From: Lelliottia sp. JS-SCA-14
GTDB lineage: Bacteria > Pseudomonadota > Gammaproteobacteria > Enterobacterales > Enterobacteriaceae
NCBI RefSeq assembly: GCF_035593345.1
Contig: NZ_CP141606.1
Coordinates: 3,224,001 to 3,288,000, forward strand
Direction: 5' to 3'
DNA length: 64,000 bases
The translations under genes were made by a program, and so were the position numbers. Position 1 is the stretch's first letter; each line of letters begins with the position of its first letter. The notes under the pieces are model-generated. The model was not told where the DNA came from. It did not search any database and saw only the letters and a program-made list of their open reading frames with translations. Below, piece by piece: positions 1 to 9,263 of this stretch.

Positions 1-1
1 C

Positions 2-454
2 TATATTGGTTCGACCATGCATGAAGTGGCGCAGGTGGTTGCGGCAGGCCATGCCATCAGCCCGGACGCCGAAAATGCGGCGGTGATCTCCAAAATGCTG
101 CGCGTGATGATGCTGGCTCCGTTCCTGATTATTCTGGCCGCGCGCGTGAAACAGCTGACTCCGGCAGGCAAAGGCGAGAAAAGCAAAATCACCATTCCGT
201 GGTTCGCGATTCTGTTTATCGTGGTGGCGGTGTTTAACTCCTTCCACCTGCTGCCTAAAGCGGTCGTGGATATGCTGGTCACGCTGGACACCGTTCTGCT
301 GGCAATGGCAATGGCCGCGCTGGGTGTGACCACGCACGTCAGCGCCCTGAAAAAAGCCGGTGCCAAACCGCTGCTGATGGCACTGATGTTGTTTGTCTGG
401 CTGATTGTGGGCGGCGGCGCGATTAACCTGGCGGTTCATAGCCTGATGGCATAA
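2..454 (+). CDS. yeiH: YeiH-type UPF0324 inner-membrane protein, C-terminal part
   Basis: The gene is cut by the window start; about 150 C-terminal residues remain, and the open frame runs in from the edge, so the Met at base 17 is internal. The visible part has the family's IGSTMHEVAQVVAAG stretch, then at least three hydrophobic membrane segments (about residues 40-55, 70-90 and 120-145 of the fragment). The last of these is glycine rich (VGGGAINLAV). The family is a conserved polytopic inner-membrane protein of unsettled function. The gene lies directly upstream of nfo, as in E. coli. Identification rests on recalled similarity to E. coli YeiH. Confidence 0.9.
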   Translation, partial: YIGSTMHEVAQVVAAGHAISPDAENAAVISKMLRVMMLAPFLIILAARVKQLTPAGKGEKSKITIPWFAILFIVVAVFNSFHLLPKAVVDMLVTLDTVLLAMAMAALGVTTHVSALKKAGAKPLLMALMLFVWLIVGGGAINLAVHSLMA

Positions 455-468
455 ACCACTACATCCTT

Positions 469-511
469 CTCCTGTTAACCCGCTATCATAAGCGTTTCGG
501 GTTAACAGGAG
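469..511. promoter_or_regulatory. 14-bp inverted repeat covering the nfo ribosome-binding site
   Basis: The arms CTCCTGTTAACCCG (469-482) and CGGGTTAACAGGAG (498-511) are perfectly complementary around a 15-base loop. The right arm ends in AGGAG, the apparent Shine-Dalgarno sequence of nfo, six bases before its ATG at 518. A transcript entering from yeiH would therefore fold its own nfo ribosome-binding site into a stem. There is no T-run after the hairpin, so it does not look like a rho-independent terminator. A translational or bidirectional-attenuation role is inferred. Confidence 0.75.
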
Positions 512-517
512 TCCCCT

Positions 518-1375
518 ATGAAATACGTTGGAGCGCACGTGAGCGCAGCAGGTGGTCTTGCGAATGCCGCCATTCGCGCCGCCGAAATCGAGGCGACTGC
601 GTTCGCCCTGTTCACCAAAAATCAGCGCCAGTGGCGCGCGGCACCGCTCACCACTGAAGTGATTGATGATTTCAAAGCCGCCTGCGAAAAGTATGGTTTC
701 GGGCCGGGTCAGATCCTTCCCCACGACAGCTACCTCATCAACCTCGGCCATCCGGTCGAGGAAGCGCTGGAGAAGTCGCGTGATGCGTTTCTCTATGAGT
801 TGCAGCGTTGCGAGCAGCTTGGCCTGACGCTGCTGAACTTCCATCCGGGCAGCCACCTGATGCAAATCGATGAAGATGCCTGTCTGGCGCGTATCGCCGA
901 ATCTATTAACATCGCGCTGGCGCAGACGCAGGGCGTAACGGCAGTCATTGAAAACACCGCCGGTCAGGGCAGCAATCTTGGGTTTAAGTTTGAACATCTG
1001 GCGGCAATTATCGACGGCGTGGAGGATAAATCCCGCGTCGGCGTGTGTATCGATACCTGCCACGCGTTTGCCGCAGGCTATGACCTGCGCTCCCGCGAAG
1101 AGTGTGAAAAAACCTTCGCAGAGTTCGAACGTATCGTGGGCTTTAAGTATTTGCGCGGGATGCACCTGAACGACGCCAAGAGCGCGTTCGGCAGCCGCGT
1201 TGACCGCCATCACAGCCTCGGCGAAGGGAACATCGGTCACGACGCGTTCCGCTTTATCATGCAGGACGACCGCTTTGACGGCATCCCGATGGTGCTCGAA
1301 ACGGTGAATCCGGATATCTGGGCGGAAGAGATCGCCTGGCTGAAAGCACAGCAAACGGCTGAACAAGCCGCATAA
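518..1375 (+). CDS. nfo: Endonuclease IV (AP endonuclease)
   Basis: This 285-residue protein has the length of E. coli Nfo. Endonuclease IV is a Zn-dependent TIM-barrel enzyme. It cuts DNA 5' of abasic sites in base-excision repair and removes 3' blocking groups after oxidative damage. Visible family signatures are [15 protein letters not shown] in the middle of the protein and the metal-site stretch [19 protein letters not shown] near residues 215-235. The start is the ATG six bases after AGGAG, which lies in a hairpin arm. A rho-independent terminator follows immediately, so nfo ends its transcript. In E. coli nfo belongs to the SoxRS regulon; I did not identify a soxbox here. Confidence 0.97.
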   Translation: MKYVGAHVSAAGGLANAAIRAAEIEATAFALFTKNQRQWRAAPLTTEVIDDFKAACEKYGFGPGQILPHDSYLINLGHPVEEALEKSRDAFLYELQRCEQLGLTLLNFHPGSHLMQIDEDACLARIAESINIALAQTQGVTAVIENTAGQGSNLGFKFEHLAAIIDGVEDKSRVGVCIDTCHAFAAGYDLRSREECEKTFAEFERIVGFKYLRGMHLNDAKSAFGSRVDRHHSLGEGNIGHDAFRFIMQDDRFDGIPMVLETVNPDIWAEEIAWLKAQQTAEQAA

Positions 1376-1409
1376 AAAAAGCCGGGTCGCGTAAGCACCC
1401 GGCTTTTTT
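1374..1409 (+). terminator. Rho-independent terminator of nfo
   Basis: The stem GCCGGGT ... ACCCGGC is followed by TTTTTT and overlaps the nfo stop codon. The A-run on the other side makes it usable for fruA transcripts from the opposite strand as well. Confidence 0.85.
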
Positions 1410-1413
1410 GTCG

Positions 1414-1439
1414 GTCGGGTAAGCGAAGCGCCACCCGAC
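1414..1439. repeat. REP-like palindromic unit
   Basis: An imperfect palindrome of the form GTCGGGT ... ACCCGAC around a GCGAAGCGC core lies between the convergent genes nfo and fruA. The same sequence type recurs at 7829-7860 and 36813-36844, as expected of enterobacterial repetitive extragenic palindromes. Confidence 0.75.
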
Positions 1440-1446
1440 AATAGGT

Positions 1447-3138
1447 TTAGGCGACTTTAGCCACCGCTTCCACTTCAGGGCGCTTCAGCACCGCGTAAGA
1501 CAGACCCGCCACCAGCGTACCCGCGATAATCGCGAACAGATAACCCAGAACCGGGGTAATCGCACCAGGGATCAGCAGAACAAAGAGACCGCCGTGCGGC
1601 GCCATCAGTTTCGCGCCAATTGCCATGGAGATGGCACCGGTCACCGCGCCGCCCACGATACAGCAAGGCAGAACGCGCATCGGGTCACGGGCTGCGAACG
1701 GAATCGCACCTTCGGTGATGAAGCACAGACCCAGAACCAGAGCCGCTTTACCACCCTCTTGCTGCGCCTTATCAAACTTACGACGTGCAATGATAGTCGC
1801 CAGACCCAGCGCCAGCGGTGGCACCATACCGGCCGCCATGATTGCCGCCATCGGGGCATAAGTCTGAGTACTCAGCAGGCCGACACCAAATGCGTATGCC
1901 GCTTTGTTGACCGGGCCACCCATGTCGGTACACATCATGCCACCCAGGATCGCGCCCAGCAGTACCGCGTTCGCCGTACCCATGGTTTGCAGCCAGTGGG
2001 TCAGACCTTCGAGGATGCCCGCAACTGGTTTACCAATCAGGTAGATCATACCCAGGCCAACCACCAGGCTGGAAATCAGCGGGATGATCAGGATCGGTTT
2101 CAGCGCTTCCATACTCTGCGGTAATTTCAGCTTAGAGCTGATGGCTTTCGCCACGTAACCGGCCAGGAAACCGGCAATAATACCGCCGATAAAGCCAGAG
2201 CCGGTGCTCACGGCCAGCATACCGCCGATAAGGCCCGGCGTCAGACCCGGACGGTCAGCGATGGAGAAGGCAATGTAACCCGCGAGAACCGGCACCATCA
2301 GCGCAAACGCTGAACCGCCACCGATCTGCATCAATGCCGCCGCCAGCGTGCCCGGCTCTTTGAACGCTTCGATACCAAATGCGAAAGAGAGCGCGATACA
2401 CAGACCGCCCGCCACGACCATCGGCAGCATGTAAGACACGCCGGTCAGCAGGTGACGATAGGCGCCCGCGGACTCTTTTTTGCCTTCGGTTGCTGAGGAC
2501 TCAGATTTGCCCGTCGCCTGATAAGGCTTCGCTTCCGCGAGGGCTTTATCAAACTCCTGCGCGGTTTTCTTCAGCGCCAGACCGGTGGAGGTGCGATACA
2601 TCGGCTTACCGGCGAATTTCGCCAGGTCCACTTCGATGTCCGCCGCCACGATCACCAGATCCGCTTCCGCCACTTCTTCCGGGGTAATGGCATTGCCAGC
2701 GCCCACGGAACCGCGGGTTTCAACCTTCACCCACCAGCCGCGTTTTTTCGCTTCGGTTTCAATGGCTTCCGCCGCCATAAAGGTGTGCGCCACGCCCGTT
2801 GGGCAGGCGGTGATCGCCACGACGCGTTTCGGGCCGCTTGCAGTGGCAACCGCAGCGGTCGCAACCGGTGCGCTGTAGACTGCCGCGTGGCCTTTGGCTT
2901 CGCTCAGGAACAATTCAGGGTGTGCCACCGCGCGATTGATATCGCCCAGCCACACTTTTTTGCCGTTCAGCGCGCTGTCAGCAGGAACTTTGTCGCCCAG
3001 AACAATCGCCAGTTCGGCGTCATTTGGGTTATCGACCATTTCAACATGCGCTTTGTGTGCCGCCGCGCCCAGCAAGGTCTTCGCCATATAGGCGCGAGCT
3101 TGTCCGAGACCGGAATCAATGATCAGCAGCGTTTTCAT
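1447..3138 (-). CDS. fruA: Fructose-specific PTS permease, EIIB'BC
   Basis: This 563-residue protein equals E. coli FruA in length. It takes up fructose and phosphorylates it to fructose 1-phosphate with phosphate from FruB. The order is a degenerate IIB' domain (about 1-100), a IIB domain with the phosphocysteine Cys112 in TACPTGVAHTFMAAEA, then a IIC membrane domain (about 225-563) with many hydrophobic helices and the GGPVNKAAYAFG motif. I chose the ATG at 3138, after GGAGAGG and aligned with the E. coli start, over an upstream in-frame ATG at 3177. It is the last gene of fruBKA, 16 bases after fruK. Confidence 0.97.
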   Translation of the reverse strand: MKTLLIIDSGLGQARAYMAKTLLGAAAHKAHVEMVDNPNDAELAIVLGDKVPADSALNGKKVWLGDINRAVAHPELFLSEAKGHAAVYSAPVATAAVATASGPKRVVAITACPTGVAHTFMAAEAIETEAKKRGWWVKVETRGSVGAGNAITPEEVAEADLVIVAADIEVDLAKFAGKPMYRTSTGLALKKTAQEFDKALAEAKPYQATGKSESSATEGKKESAGAYRHLLTGVSYMLPMVVAGGLCIALSFAFGIEAFKEPGTLAAALMQIGGGSAFALMVPVLAGYIAFSIADRPGLTPGLIGGMLAVSTGSGFIGGIIAGFLAGYVAKAISSKLKLPQSMEALKPILIIPLISSLVVGLGMIYLIGKPVAGILEGLTHWLQTMGTANAVLLGAILGGMMCTDMGGPVNKAAYAFGVGLLSTQTYAPMAAIMAAGMVPPLALGLATIIARRKFDKAQQEGGKAALVLGLCFITEGAIPFAARDPMRVLPCCIVGGAVTGAISMAIGAKLMAPHGGLFVLLIPGAITPVLGYLFAIIAGTLVAGLSYAVLKRPEVEAVAKVA

Positions 3139-3154
3139 TATGCCTCTCCTGCTG

Positions 3155-4093
3155 TTAGTTAAAAGGTTGTAAGTCAACGCGCGCCATCATCGCGGCCAAC
3201 TGGGTACGTTCGGTAATTCCAACATTGCTCTGACTCACGGCCAGGGCGGCAACAGCGGTCGCAAGACGTAAGGTATGCTCGCTGGATTCACGCATCAGCA
3301 GGCCGTAAATCAGGCCGCCGACCATTGAATCCCCGGCACCTACGGTGCTGACCACTTCCACCGACGGTGGCTTGGCGATCCATTCGCCAGACGCGTTAAC
3401 CCACAGCGCGCCTTCTGCACCCAGTGAAATCACCACGTGAGCAATACCCTGTTCACGCAGCGCATGGGCGGCTTCAATCACATCTTTTAATTCTGGCAGC
3501 TTACGGCCCGCCCAGATCTCCAGTTCACGGCGATTTGGTTTGACCAGCCACGGAGAGGCTTTCAGACCCGCCACCAGCGCTTCGCGGCTGCTGTCGAAAA
3601 TAATGCACGGGCACTGGCTACGCAGGCGCAGCATCCAGTCGGTGAAGGCTTCCGGGCTGACGCCTGACGGCAGACTGCCGCTGACGCAGACCATGTCGAA
3701 CTGACCCAGCCAGCTCAGGGAGTCATTCACGAAACGCTCCCAGTCTGCGCCGGTCACTTCAAAGCCGGAGAAGTTCAGGTCGGTCACTTCACCGTCTTTT
3801 TCCGTCAGCTTAACGTTAATACGCGTACGGCCCTGAACCACCTGGAAACGGTTGGCAATGCCCAGCTCGCTGAACAGCTGCTGGAAACCATCCTGGTTGT
3901 CTTTCCCGAGGAAACCGCCCACGGTCACATCGATACCTAAGTCTTTTAAAACTTTAGCAACGTTGATGCCTTTACCGGCAGCGTGCAGGCCGGTGGTACG
4001 GACGAGGTTCACTTCGCCGCGTTCAATTTCAGGGCAAAAGCCGACGAGATCGTAAGCCGGGTTCAGCGTAATAGTGGCAACACGTCTGCTCAT
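3155..4093 (-). CDS. fruK: 1-phosphofructokinase
   Basis: This 312-residue PfkB-family kinase phosphorylates fructose 1-phosphate to fructose 1,6-bisphosphate, so imported fructose enters glycolysis. The PfkB C-terminal signature with the catalytic Asp is visible as STVGAGDSMVGGLIYG. The N-terminal substrate region includes HAAGKGINVAKVL. Its start codon overlaps the fruB stop by one base (TAATG), indicating translational coupling. The substrate of FruK also relieves Cra repression in E. coli, so the gene sits in its own feedback loop. The family assignment is secure. Confidence 0.97.
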   Translation of the reverse strand: MSRRVATITLNPAYDLVGFCPEIERGEVNLVRTTGLHAAGKGINVAKVLKDLGIDVTVGGFLGKDNQDGFQQLFSELGIANRFQVVQGRTRINVKLTEKDGEVTDLNFSGFEVTGADWERFVNDSLSWLGQFDMVCVSGSLPSGVSPEAFTDWMLRLRSQCPCIIFDSSREALVAGLKASPWLVKPNRRELEIWAGRKLPELKDVIEAAHALREQGIAHVVISLGAEGALWVNASGEWIAKPPSVEVVSTVGAGDSMVGGLIYGLLMRESSEHTLRLATAVAALAVSQSNVGITERTQLAAMMARVDLQPFN

Positions 4094-5223
4094 TATGCGC
4101 CCTCCCCCAGACCAGCCGCGATGGCTTCGCCAATCGCTTTCAGCGCCAGTTCAGCATCCGCCCCCTGAGCGGTGAAGCGCAGGCGATGGCCTTTCTTCAC
4201 ACCCAGTGCGACGACTTTCATCAGGCTGCGGCCATTAGCCGGTTTGCCCGAACCATCCAGGTTGGTCACGGTAATCTCACTTTCGAACTGTTTAATGGTG
4301 TTGACCAGCATGGTGCCAGGACGCGCGTGCAAACCGTGCTCGTTGCGCACTACAAATTCCGCGGTCAGCAGGTCATCGGTCGGGGCATCGTCACTGGTCA
4401 GCAGTGCCAGCAGAGTCGCAGCATCCGCTTTCAGCAGATGTTCAGCTTTGTTGTTCAGCAGCAGATCGCTCAGGCGCTTCAGCACGGAAACCGGCTGTTC
4501 ATCGGCCATGGCGACAGTCACCAGCAGAGCGGCGTGTTCGCCATCGGCTTCAAACGCGCTAGCGGCACGGCTCACGGCGATGGCGCTGCGCACGTTGCCT
4601 TCTGCGCTGTCGTTCAGCCAGACGCCCTGACCCAGATTCAGCGGCTTGTCATTAATCACGCGGGCGACGAAAGCGGTATCAACCGCACCGGCCTCTTTCA
4701 GACGACCGGCGTTCAGCGCCTGCAACGTCACCAGATCGGAGGCCGCCACGTCGAGCGTCAGCGTCTCGTTATCCAGCTTCAGCGCTTCGCTCTGTTTTTC
4801 ACCCATCAGCAGGGCACGCAGCTCTTCAGCCGTGGTCGCAGATTGCAGCTGTTCAGCCACGGAGTCATCGCTCAGGACGTGCGTCAGCTGACGCAGCAGG
4901 CCGAGGTGTTCGTCGCTGCTGGCGGCAATACCGATTGCCACGTAAGCCACCTGCCCTTCGCCCCACAAAATCCCCTGCGGGAACTGATAAACCTGCACAC
5001 CGGTTTTCAGCACCTGGTCGCGGGTATCGGTGGTGCCATGCGGAATGGCGATACCGTTGCCGAGGAAAGTGGAGGTCTGCTGCTCGCGGGCCAGCATGCC
5101 GTCTACGTAGCCGTCCGCGACGTTACCCGCCTGCACCAGGGCAGCGGCAATCTTGCGAATGGCCTCTTCTTTATTACCGGCCTGTTCGCCCGGATGGATG
5201 TCTTGCACTGATAACTGGAACAT
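4093..5223 (-). CDS. fruB: Fructose PTS diphosphoryl transfer protein (IIA-FPr)
   Basis: This 376-residue cytosolic protein combines a PTS IIA domain, a middle linker domain and an HPr-like domain. The IIA phosphohistidine is His62 in [10 protein letters not shown]. The HPr histidine is His299 in [13 protein letters not shown]. It relays phosphate from enzyme I to FruA, largely bypassing HPr. It is the first gene of the fruBKA operon, with the Cra-type operators just upstream. The ATG is preceded by GGAGA. No odd features are seen. Confidence 0.97.
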   Translation of the reverse strand: MFQLSVQDIHPGEQAGNKEEAIRKIAAALVQAGNVADGYVDGMLAREQQTSTFLGNGIAIPHGTTDTRDQVLKTGVQVYQFPQGILWGEGQVAYVAIGIAASSDEHLGLLRQLTHVLSDDSVAEQLQSATTAEELRALLMGEKQSEALKLDNETLTLDVAASDLVTLQALNAGRLKEAGAVDTAFVARVINDKPLNLGQGVWLNDSAEGNVRSAIAVSRAASAFEADGEHAALLVTVAMADEQPVSVLKRLSDLLLNNKAEHLLKADAATLLALLTSDDAPTDDLLTAEFVVRNEHGLHARPGTMLVNTIKQFESEITVTNLDGSGKPANGRSLMKVVALGVKKGHRLRFTAQGADAELALKAIGEAIAAGLGEGA

Positions 5224-5244
5224 GGTTCTCCTCTCTCGCTGAAT

Positions 5245-5256
5245 TGAATCGTTTCA
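5245..5256. promoter_or_regulatory. Cra (FruR) operator, fruB-proximal
   Basis: TGAATCGTTTCA differs at one position from the palindromic Cra core TGAAACGTTTCA. It lies about 20 bases upstream of the fruB start codon, as expected for the fru operon operators. Confidence 0.8.
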
Positions 5257-5311
5257 GCCTTAATGAGAAAAAATGCGCTAACCTGCTCCGTCAGTTAAAA
5301 CAAGATAGCGC

Positions 5312-5323
5312 TGAAACGTTTCA
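5312..5323. promoter_or_regulatory. Cra (FruR) operator, perfect palindrome
   Basis: TGAAACGTTTCA is an exact palindromic Cra core. It lies 67 bases upstream of the fruB-proximal site, the two-operator layout known for fruBKA. A weaker match (5368-5379, TTCACGTTTCAG) lies further toward setB. Confidence 0.85.
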
Positions 5324-5576
5324 AGAAGTCTTGCGCGTAATGTAATGGCTTGCAAGGAAAGTTACATTTCACGTTTCAGAATTTAGAAGTGCAGCACATT
5401 TCTCCCACATTTGCTGAAATGACAAGGACGTTTACCGGTTCGCTTCAGCACACTTCAGCCAGAAAAGTTTTTGAAATGCTATTTTGATTTTTCGTGGGTA
5501 ATTTGACCGCACCATCTGTTTATTTTCTGACAAGCGGCGTAAACTCCGCGACTCTTCACATCACCGATATCGAAAC
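5324..5576. other. Divergent fruB/setB intergenic region
   Basis: Together with the operators this makes a 353-base gene-free stretch between fruB and setB. It is AT-rich and must carry both promoters. Apart from the two Cra sites and one degenerate Cra-like match at 5368-5379, I see no terminator, repeat or small gene. Confidence 0.5.
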
Positions 5577-6758
5577 ATGCACAACTCCCCCGCTGCCGCC
5601 TCACCAAAGCCATTTGATTTGACGTCATCGGCGTTTCTGATTGTTGCCTTTCTCACCGGGATTGCCGGTGCGTTACAGACACCAACGCTGAGCCTGTTCC
5701 TGACCAACGAAGTCCACGCCCGTCCGGCGATGGTTGGCTTCTTCTTTACCGGCAGTGCCATCATCGGCATTCTCGTCAGCCAGTTTCTCGCCGGGCGATC
5801 GGATCGCAAAGGCGATCGCAAAAGCCTGATTGTCTTCTGCTGCCTGCTCGGCGTGTTTGCCTGCGTGCTGTTTGCCTGGAACCGCAACTATTTCGTGCTG
5901 CTGTTTGTCGGCGTGTTTCTGAGCAGCTTTGGCTCGACCGCCAACCCGCAGATGTTCGCCCTTGCGCGAGAACATGCAGATCACACGGGCCGCGAAGCGG
6001 TGATGTTCAGCTCGATTCTGCGCGCCCAGGTCTCGCTGGCGTGGGTGATCGGCCCGCCGCTGGCCTACGCCCTGGCGATGGGCTTTGGTTTTACGGTGAT
6101 GTATCTGAGCGCGGCCGTGGCCTTTGTGGTGTGCGGGGCAATGGTGTGGTTTTTCCTGCCGTCGATGCGCAAAGAGCCAAAACTCTCGACCGGCACTCTG
6201 GAAGCTCCGCGCCGCAACCGTCGCGACGCCCTACTGCTGTTTGTCGTCTGCACGCTGATGTGGGGCACCAACAGCCTCTACATCATTAATATGCCGCTGT
6301 TTATTATTGATGAACTGCATCTGCCGGAAAAACTGGCGGGCATCATGATGGGTACGGCGGCGGGGCTGGAAATCCCGACCATGCTGATCGCCGGTTATTA
6401 CGCGAAGCGCTTCGGAAAGCGCTTTTTGATGCGGATTGCGGTCGTCGCAGGCTTACTGTTTTACATCGGCATGCTGACGGTTCACACCCCGGCGCTGCTG
6501 CTGGCGCTACAGCTGCTGAACGCCATTTACATTGGCATTCTGGCGGGTATCGGCATGCTCTACTTCCAGGATTTAATGCCCGGCCAGGCAGGGGCAGCGA
6601 CCACCCTTTATACTAATACGACGCGTGTCGGCTGGATTATCGCCGGATCGCTGGCGGGCGTTGTGGCGGAGATCTGGAGCTATCACACGGTGTTCTGGAT
6701 TGCGCTGGTGATGTGCATTATTACCACCGGCTGTCTGACGCGCATTAAAGACGTTTAG
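5577..6758 (+). CDS. setB: Sugar efflux transporter SetB (MFS)
   Basis: This 393-residue major-facilitator protein has about 12 hydrophobic segments and the family's loop motif ([15 protein letters not shown], about residues 71-85). SetB exports sugars such as lactose and glucose analogues; its natural substrate is uncertain. The neighbourhood (fruBKA divergent, yeiW convergent) matches E. coli. The ribosome-binding site before the ATG at 5577 is weak. The stop overlaps the end of yeiW on the other strand. Confidence 0.93.
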   Translation: MHNSPAAASPKPFDLTSSAFLIVAFLTGIAGALQTPTLSLFLTNEVHARPAMVGFFFTGSAIIGILVSQFLAGRSDRKGDRKSLIVFCCLLGVFACVLFAWNRNYFVLLFVGVFLSSFGSTANPQMFALAREHADHTGREAVMFSSILRAQVSLAWVIGPPLAYALAMGFGFTVMYLSAAVAFVVCGAMVWFFLPSMRKEPKLSTGTLEAPRRNRRDALLLFVVCTLMWGTNSLYIINMPLFIIDELHLPEKLAGIMMGTAAGLEIPTMLIAGYYAKRFGKRFLMRIAVVAGLLFYIGMLTVHTPALLLALQLLNAIYIGILAGIGMLYFQDLMPGQAGAATTLYTNTTRVGWIIAGSLAGVVAEIWSYHTVFWIALVMCIITTGCLTRIKDV

Positions 6759-7009
6759 GGCGCGGTGAGCGCTTCCAGCTCAATCAAATAGACCATCGCC
6801 TGCTCGCGCGTGCTGCCGCACATCTCTTTTAACGGCTGAAGTGCCCCACAGACTTTCGGGCGCAGTGGCGAGCCGAAGATTTTGCACAGATTGCTGTCAG
6901 AAAGCTGAACGCAGCGGGTGTTGGCAGGTTTGCCTTTTGGCATCCCTGGGATCGGGCTTGATATGGACGGTGCGGTGCAGCACGCGCCACAGTCTGGACG
7001 ACAATCCAT
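6755..7009 (-). CDS. yeiW: YeiW, small cysteine-rich (UPF0153/CxxCxxCC) protein
   Basis: This 84-residue cytosolic protein begins [11 protein letters not shown], the CxxxCxxCC cluster of the family, with further Cys near residues 34, 42, 54 and 63. The pattern suggests metal or Fe-S binding, but the function is unknown. I set the start at 7009, where TGAGAGGG precedes the ATG, rather than at the much longer upstream open frame antisense to yeiP. It is convergent with setB with a 3-base stop overlap and divergent from yeiP. Length and sequence match E. coli YeiW as recalled. Confidence 0.88.
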   Translation of the reverse strand: MDCRPDCGACCTAPSISSPIPGMPKGKPANTRCVQLSDSNLCKIFGSPLRPKVCGALQPLKEMCGSTREQAMVYLIELEALTAP

Positions 7010-7174
7010 AAACCCTCTCAATGAGTGACAGATGCCCGTAGGGTCGGGCGTGGCGCGCACAGTAACACCTTTTGTGTATTGATAGCAAAACCCACTAATT
7101 CCGCTTGCCTGAAAGGCTGCGCGCGAGTAATTTGGCGCGATATTTTTTACCTCCCAGTAAACAGGATTACTGCA

Positions 7175-7747
7175 ATGCCAAGAGCGAACGAAATTAAGAA
7201 AGGTATGGTACTGAACTACAACAGCAAACTGCTGATTGTGAAAGATATCGATGTTCAGTCCCCCAGCGCCCGTGGCGCAGCAACGCTGTACAAAATGCGT
7301 TTTGCTGATGTACGTACCGGCCTGAAAGTGGAAGAGCGCTTCAAAGGCGACGATATCGTGGATACCGTGACCCTGACCCGCCGTTTCGTTGACTTCTCCT
7401 ACATCGACGGCAACGAGTACGTGTTCATGGATAAAGAAGACTACACGCCGTATATCTTCACCAAAGATCAGATTGAAGACGAGCTGCAGTTCATTCCTGA
7501 AGGCGGTATGCCGGATATGCAGGTTCTGACCTGGGACGGCCAGCTGCTTGCGCTGGAACTGCCGCAGACGGTCGATCTGGAAATCGTCGAAACTTCTCCT
7601 GGCATCAAAGGCGCTTCTGCCAGTGCACGTAACAAACCAGCGACGCTGACCACCGGTCTGGTGGTGCAGGTTCCTGAATATCTGTCTGCTGGCGAGAAGA
7701 TCCGCATCCATATCGAAGAAAAACGTTATATGGGTCGCGCGGACTGA
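7175..7747 (+). CDS. yeiP: Elongation factor P-like protein YeiP (EfpL)
   Basis: This 190-residue three-domain EF-P paralogue consists of a KOW-like domain (1-65) and two OB domains. It acts at the ribosomal E/P site to relieve stalling on proline-containing and related motifs. In place of the modified lysine of EF-P the loop reads [13 protein letters not shown], with Arg33 at the tip, the EfpL hallmark that needs no modification enzyme. I chose the ATG at 7175 ([10 protein letters not shown]), aligned with E. coli YeiP; an in-frame upstream ATG at 7025 lacks homology. A terminator flanked by REPs follows. Confidence 0.95.
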   Translation: MPRANEIKKGMVLNYNSKLLIVKDIDVQSPSARGAATLYKMRFADVRTGLKVEERFKGDDIVDTVTLTRRFVDFSYIDGNEYVFMDKEDYTPYIFTKDQIEDELQFIPEGGMPDMQVLTWDGQLLALELPQTVDLEIVETSPGIKGASASARNKPATLTTGLVVQVPEYLSAGEKIRIHIEEKRYMGRAD

Positions 7748-7758
7748 TTGCGTTTTTT

Positions 7759-7787
7759 GCCGGATGGCGGCTTCGCCTTATCCGGCC
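7759..7787. repeat. REP palindromic unit
   Basis: GCCGGATGGCGGCTTCGCC and its complement half form a palindrome directly after yeiP. It lies on one side of the yeiP terminator. Confidence 0.8.
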
Positions 7788-7791
7788 TACG

Positions 7792-7820
7792 AAAAAACCG
7801 GCTTCGAGGCCGGTTTTTTT
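7792..7820. terminator. Rho-independent terminator between yeiP and uxuA
   Basis: The stem ACCGGC TTCGAG GCCGGT is bordered by A6 and T7, so it can serve both convergent genes. It is flanked by two REP units. Confidence 0.85.
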
Positions 7821-7828
7821 ATGGTTTT

Positions 7829-7860
7829 GTAGGTCGGGTAAGGCGACGCCGCCACCCGAC
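7829..7860. repeat. REP palindromic unit
   Basis: The unit GTAGGTCGGGTAAGGCGACG with its mirrored half GCCGCCACCCGAC lies directly upstream (plus-strand sense) of the uxuA stop codon. With 7759-7787 it forms a BIME-like pair around the terminator. Confidence 0.8.
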
Positions 7861-7868
7861 GATACCGG

Positions 7869-9059
7869 TTAAAGCAACTCTGGATATTTGGTCATCTTCA
7901 GCGCCAGTTCAACCCCGCGCACTTCCGCCATCCCTTTGAGACGGCCAATCGCCGAGTAGCCTGGGTTGGTTTTCTTGCGCAGATCGTCCAGCATCTGATG
8001 CCCGTGGTCCGGACGGAACGGAATCGGACGCAAATCCCCCGCTTTCTTGCGGCGCTGCTCTTCGCTCAGAATCGCATCCACCACTGCCACCATATTCACA
8101 TCACCATTGAGATGCGCCGCTTCGTGGAAGGTTTTCGGATTGCCTTCGCGACAGGTCGCACGTAAGTGGGTGAAGTGAATGCGATCACCGAAGGTTTCAA
8201 TCATCCGCACCAGATCGTTATCCGCACGCACGCCGTATGAACCGGTGCACATGGTGAAACCGTTGTTGATGCTGTCGACGGTCTCTTTCAGCCACTGCAT
8301 ATCTTCAATGGTGGAAACGATGCGCGGCAGGCCGAGGATTGGACGCGGTGGATCGTCCGGGTGAACCGCCAGACGTAAACCGCACGCCTCTGCCACCGGC
8401 ACAATCGCGCGCAGGAAGTACGCCATGTTTTCACGCAGCTGATTTTTGTCGATATCACCGTATTCCGCCAGACGCGCGCGGAACTGATCCAGGGTATATC
8501 CCTCTTCCGCCCCCGGCAGGCCGGCGATGATATTGCGGGTCAGCTTCTCGATGTCCGCTTCAGTCGCATCGTTAAACCACTGCTGCGCCTGCTGTTTCTC
8601 TTCAGCGGAATAATCTGCTTCAGCGCCTGGACGCTTGAGGATGTGCAGCTCGAAGGCAGCAAAAGCGATCTGGTCAAAACGCAGCGCTTTAGAGCCGTCC
8701 GGCAGTTGGTATTCCAGATCCGTACGCGTCCAGTCCAGAATCGGCATGAAGTTGTAGCACACGGTGTCAATGCCGCAGGTCGCCAGATTGCGGATGCTCT
8801 GCTGATAGTTGGCAATCCAGGTGTCGAACTCACCGGAGTGGGTTTTGATATCTTCGTGCACCGGGATACTTTCAACGACTGACCAGGTCAGCCCTTTTTC
8901 CGCCAGCACTGCCTGACGCTTTTTGATCTCATCCACCGGCCAGACCTGACCGTTGGGAATGTGGTGCAGTGCGGTGACAACACCCGTTGCGCCAGCCTGA
9001 CGCACATCATCAAGAGAAACCGGATCATTCGGCCCATACCAACGCCAGGTTTGTTCCAT
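7869..9059 (-). CDS. uxuA: Mannonate dehydratase
   Basis: This 396-residue protein is close to E. coli UxuA (394). The enzyme dehydrates D-mannonate to 2-keto-3-deoxy-gluconate in hexuronate (glucuronate) breakdown. It is a metal-dependent TIM-barrel protein; [19 protein letters not shown] and [16 protein letters not shown] are visible family stretches. In K-12 uxuA is in the distant uxuAB operon. Here it sits alone between yeiP and yeiQ, divergent from yeiQ, with a UxuR/ExuR-like operator 15 bases before its ATG. The start is preceded by GAGGG. I cannot tell whether another uxuA copy exists in the genome. Confidence 0.95.
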   Translation of the reverse strand: MEQTWRWYGPNDPVSLDDVRQAGATGVVTALHHIPNGQVWPVDEIKKRQAVLAEKGLTWSVVESIPVHEDIKTHSGEFDTWIANYQQSIRNLATCGIDTVCYNFMPILDWTRTDLEYQLPDGSKALRFDQIAFAAFELHILKRPGAEADYSAEEKQQAQQWFNDATEADIEKLTRNIIAGLPGAEEGYTLDQFRARLAEYGDIDKNQLRENMAYFLRAIVPVAEACGLRLAVHPDDPPRPILGLPRIVSTIEDMQWLKETVDSINNGFTMCTGSYGVRADNDLVRMIETFGDRIHFTHLRATCREGNPKTFHEAAHLNGDVNMVAVVDAILSEEQRRKKAGDLRPIPFRPDHGHQMLDDLRKKTNPGYSAIGRLKGMAEVRGVELALKMTKYPELL

Positions 9060-9073
9060 TGCCTCACCCTCTT

Positions 9074-9091
9074 AAGTTGTTATACCAATAC
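9074..9091. promoter_or_regulatory. UxuR/ExuR-like operator
   Basis: AAGTTGTTATACCAATAC matches the palindromic hexuronate-regulator consensus AAATTGGTATACCAATTT at 14 of 18 positions, including the whole TATACCAAT half. It lies just upstream of uxuA. A second half-site, TTACCAATT, lies at 9191-9199 on the yeiQ side. Assignment is by consensus comparison only. Confidence 0.65.
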
Positions 9092-9155
9092 TATTGTTAC
9101 AATGACGACTACCATACATGTTTGTTTCTGACGGTCAATACAGGCCGCAGGATTG

Positions 9156-9171
9156 ATTGATCGATCTCACA
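9156..9171. promoter_or_regulatory. CRP-like site in the uxuA/yeiQ divergent region
   Basis: ATTGA-TCGATC-TCACA has a perfect right half and 3 of 5 left-half bases of the CRP consensus TGTGA-N6-TCACA. CRP control would fit a catabolic gene pair. Confidence 0.45.
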
Positions 9172-9263
9172 GAATCTGGATATTTACGGCTTACCAATTC
9201 AATTTGCTGTCATATAACTTTACACTGGCATTGTTAATTAATGGTTAATCAGGTGTGTATTTC

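Noticed and set aside
5368..5379. Third Cra operator
   Set aside because: TTCACGTTTCAG matches only about 9 of 12 positions and has no paired symmetry; noted only as a weak match.
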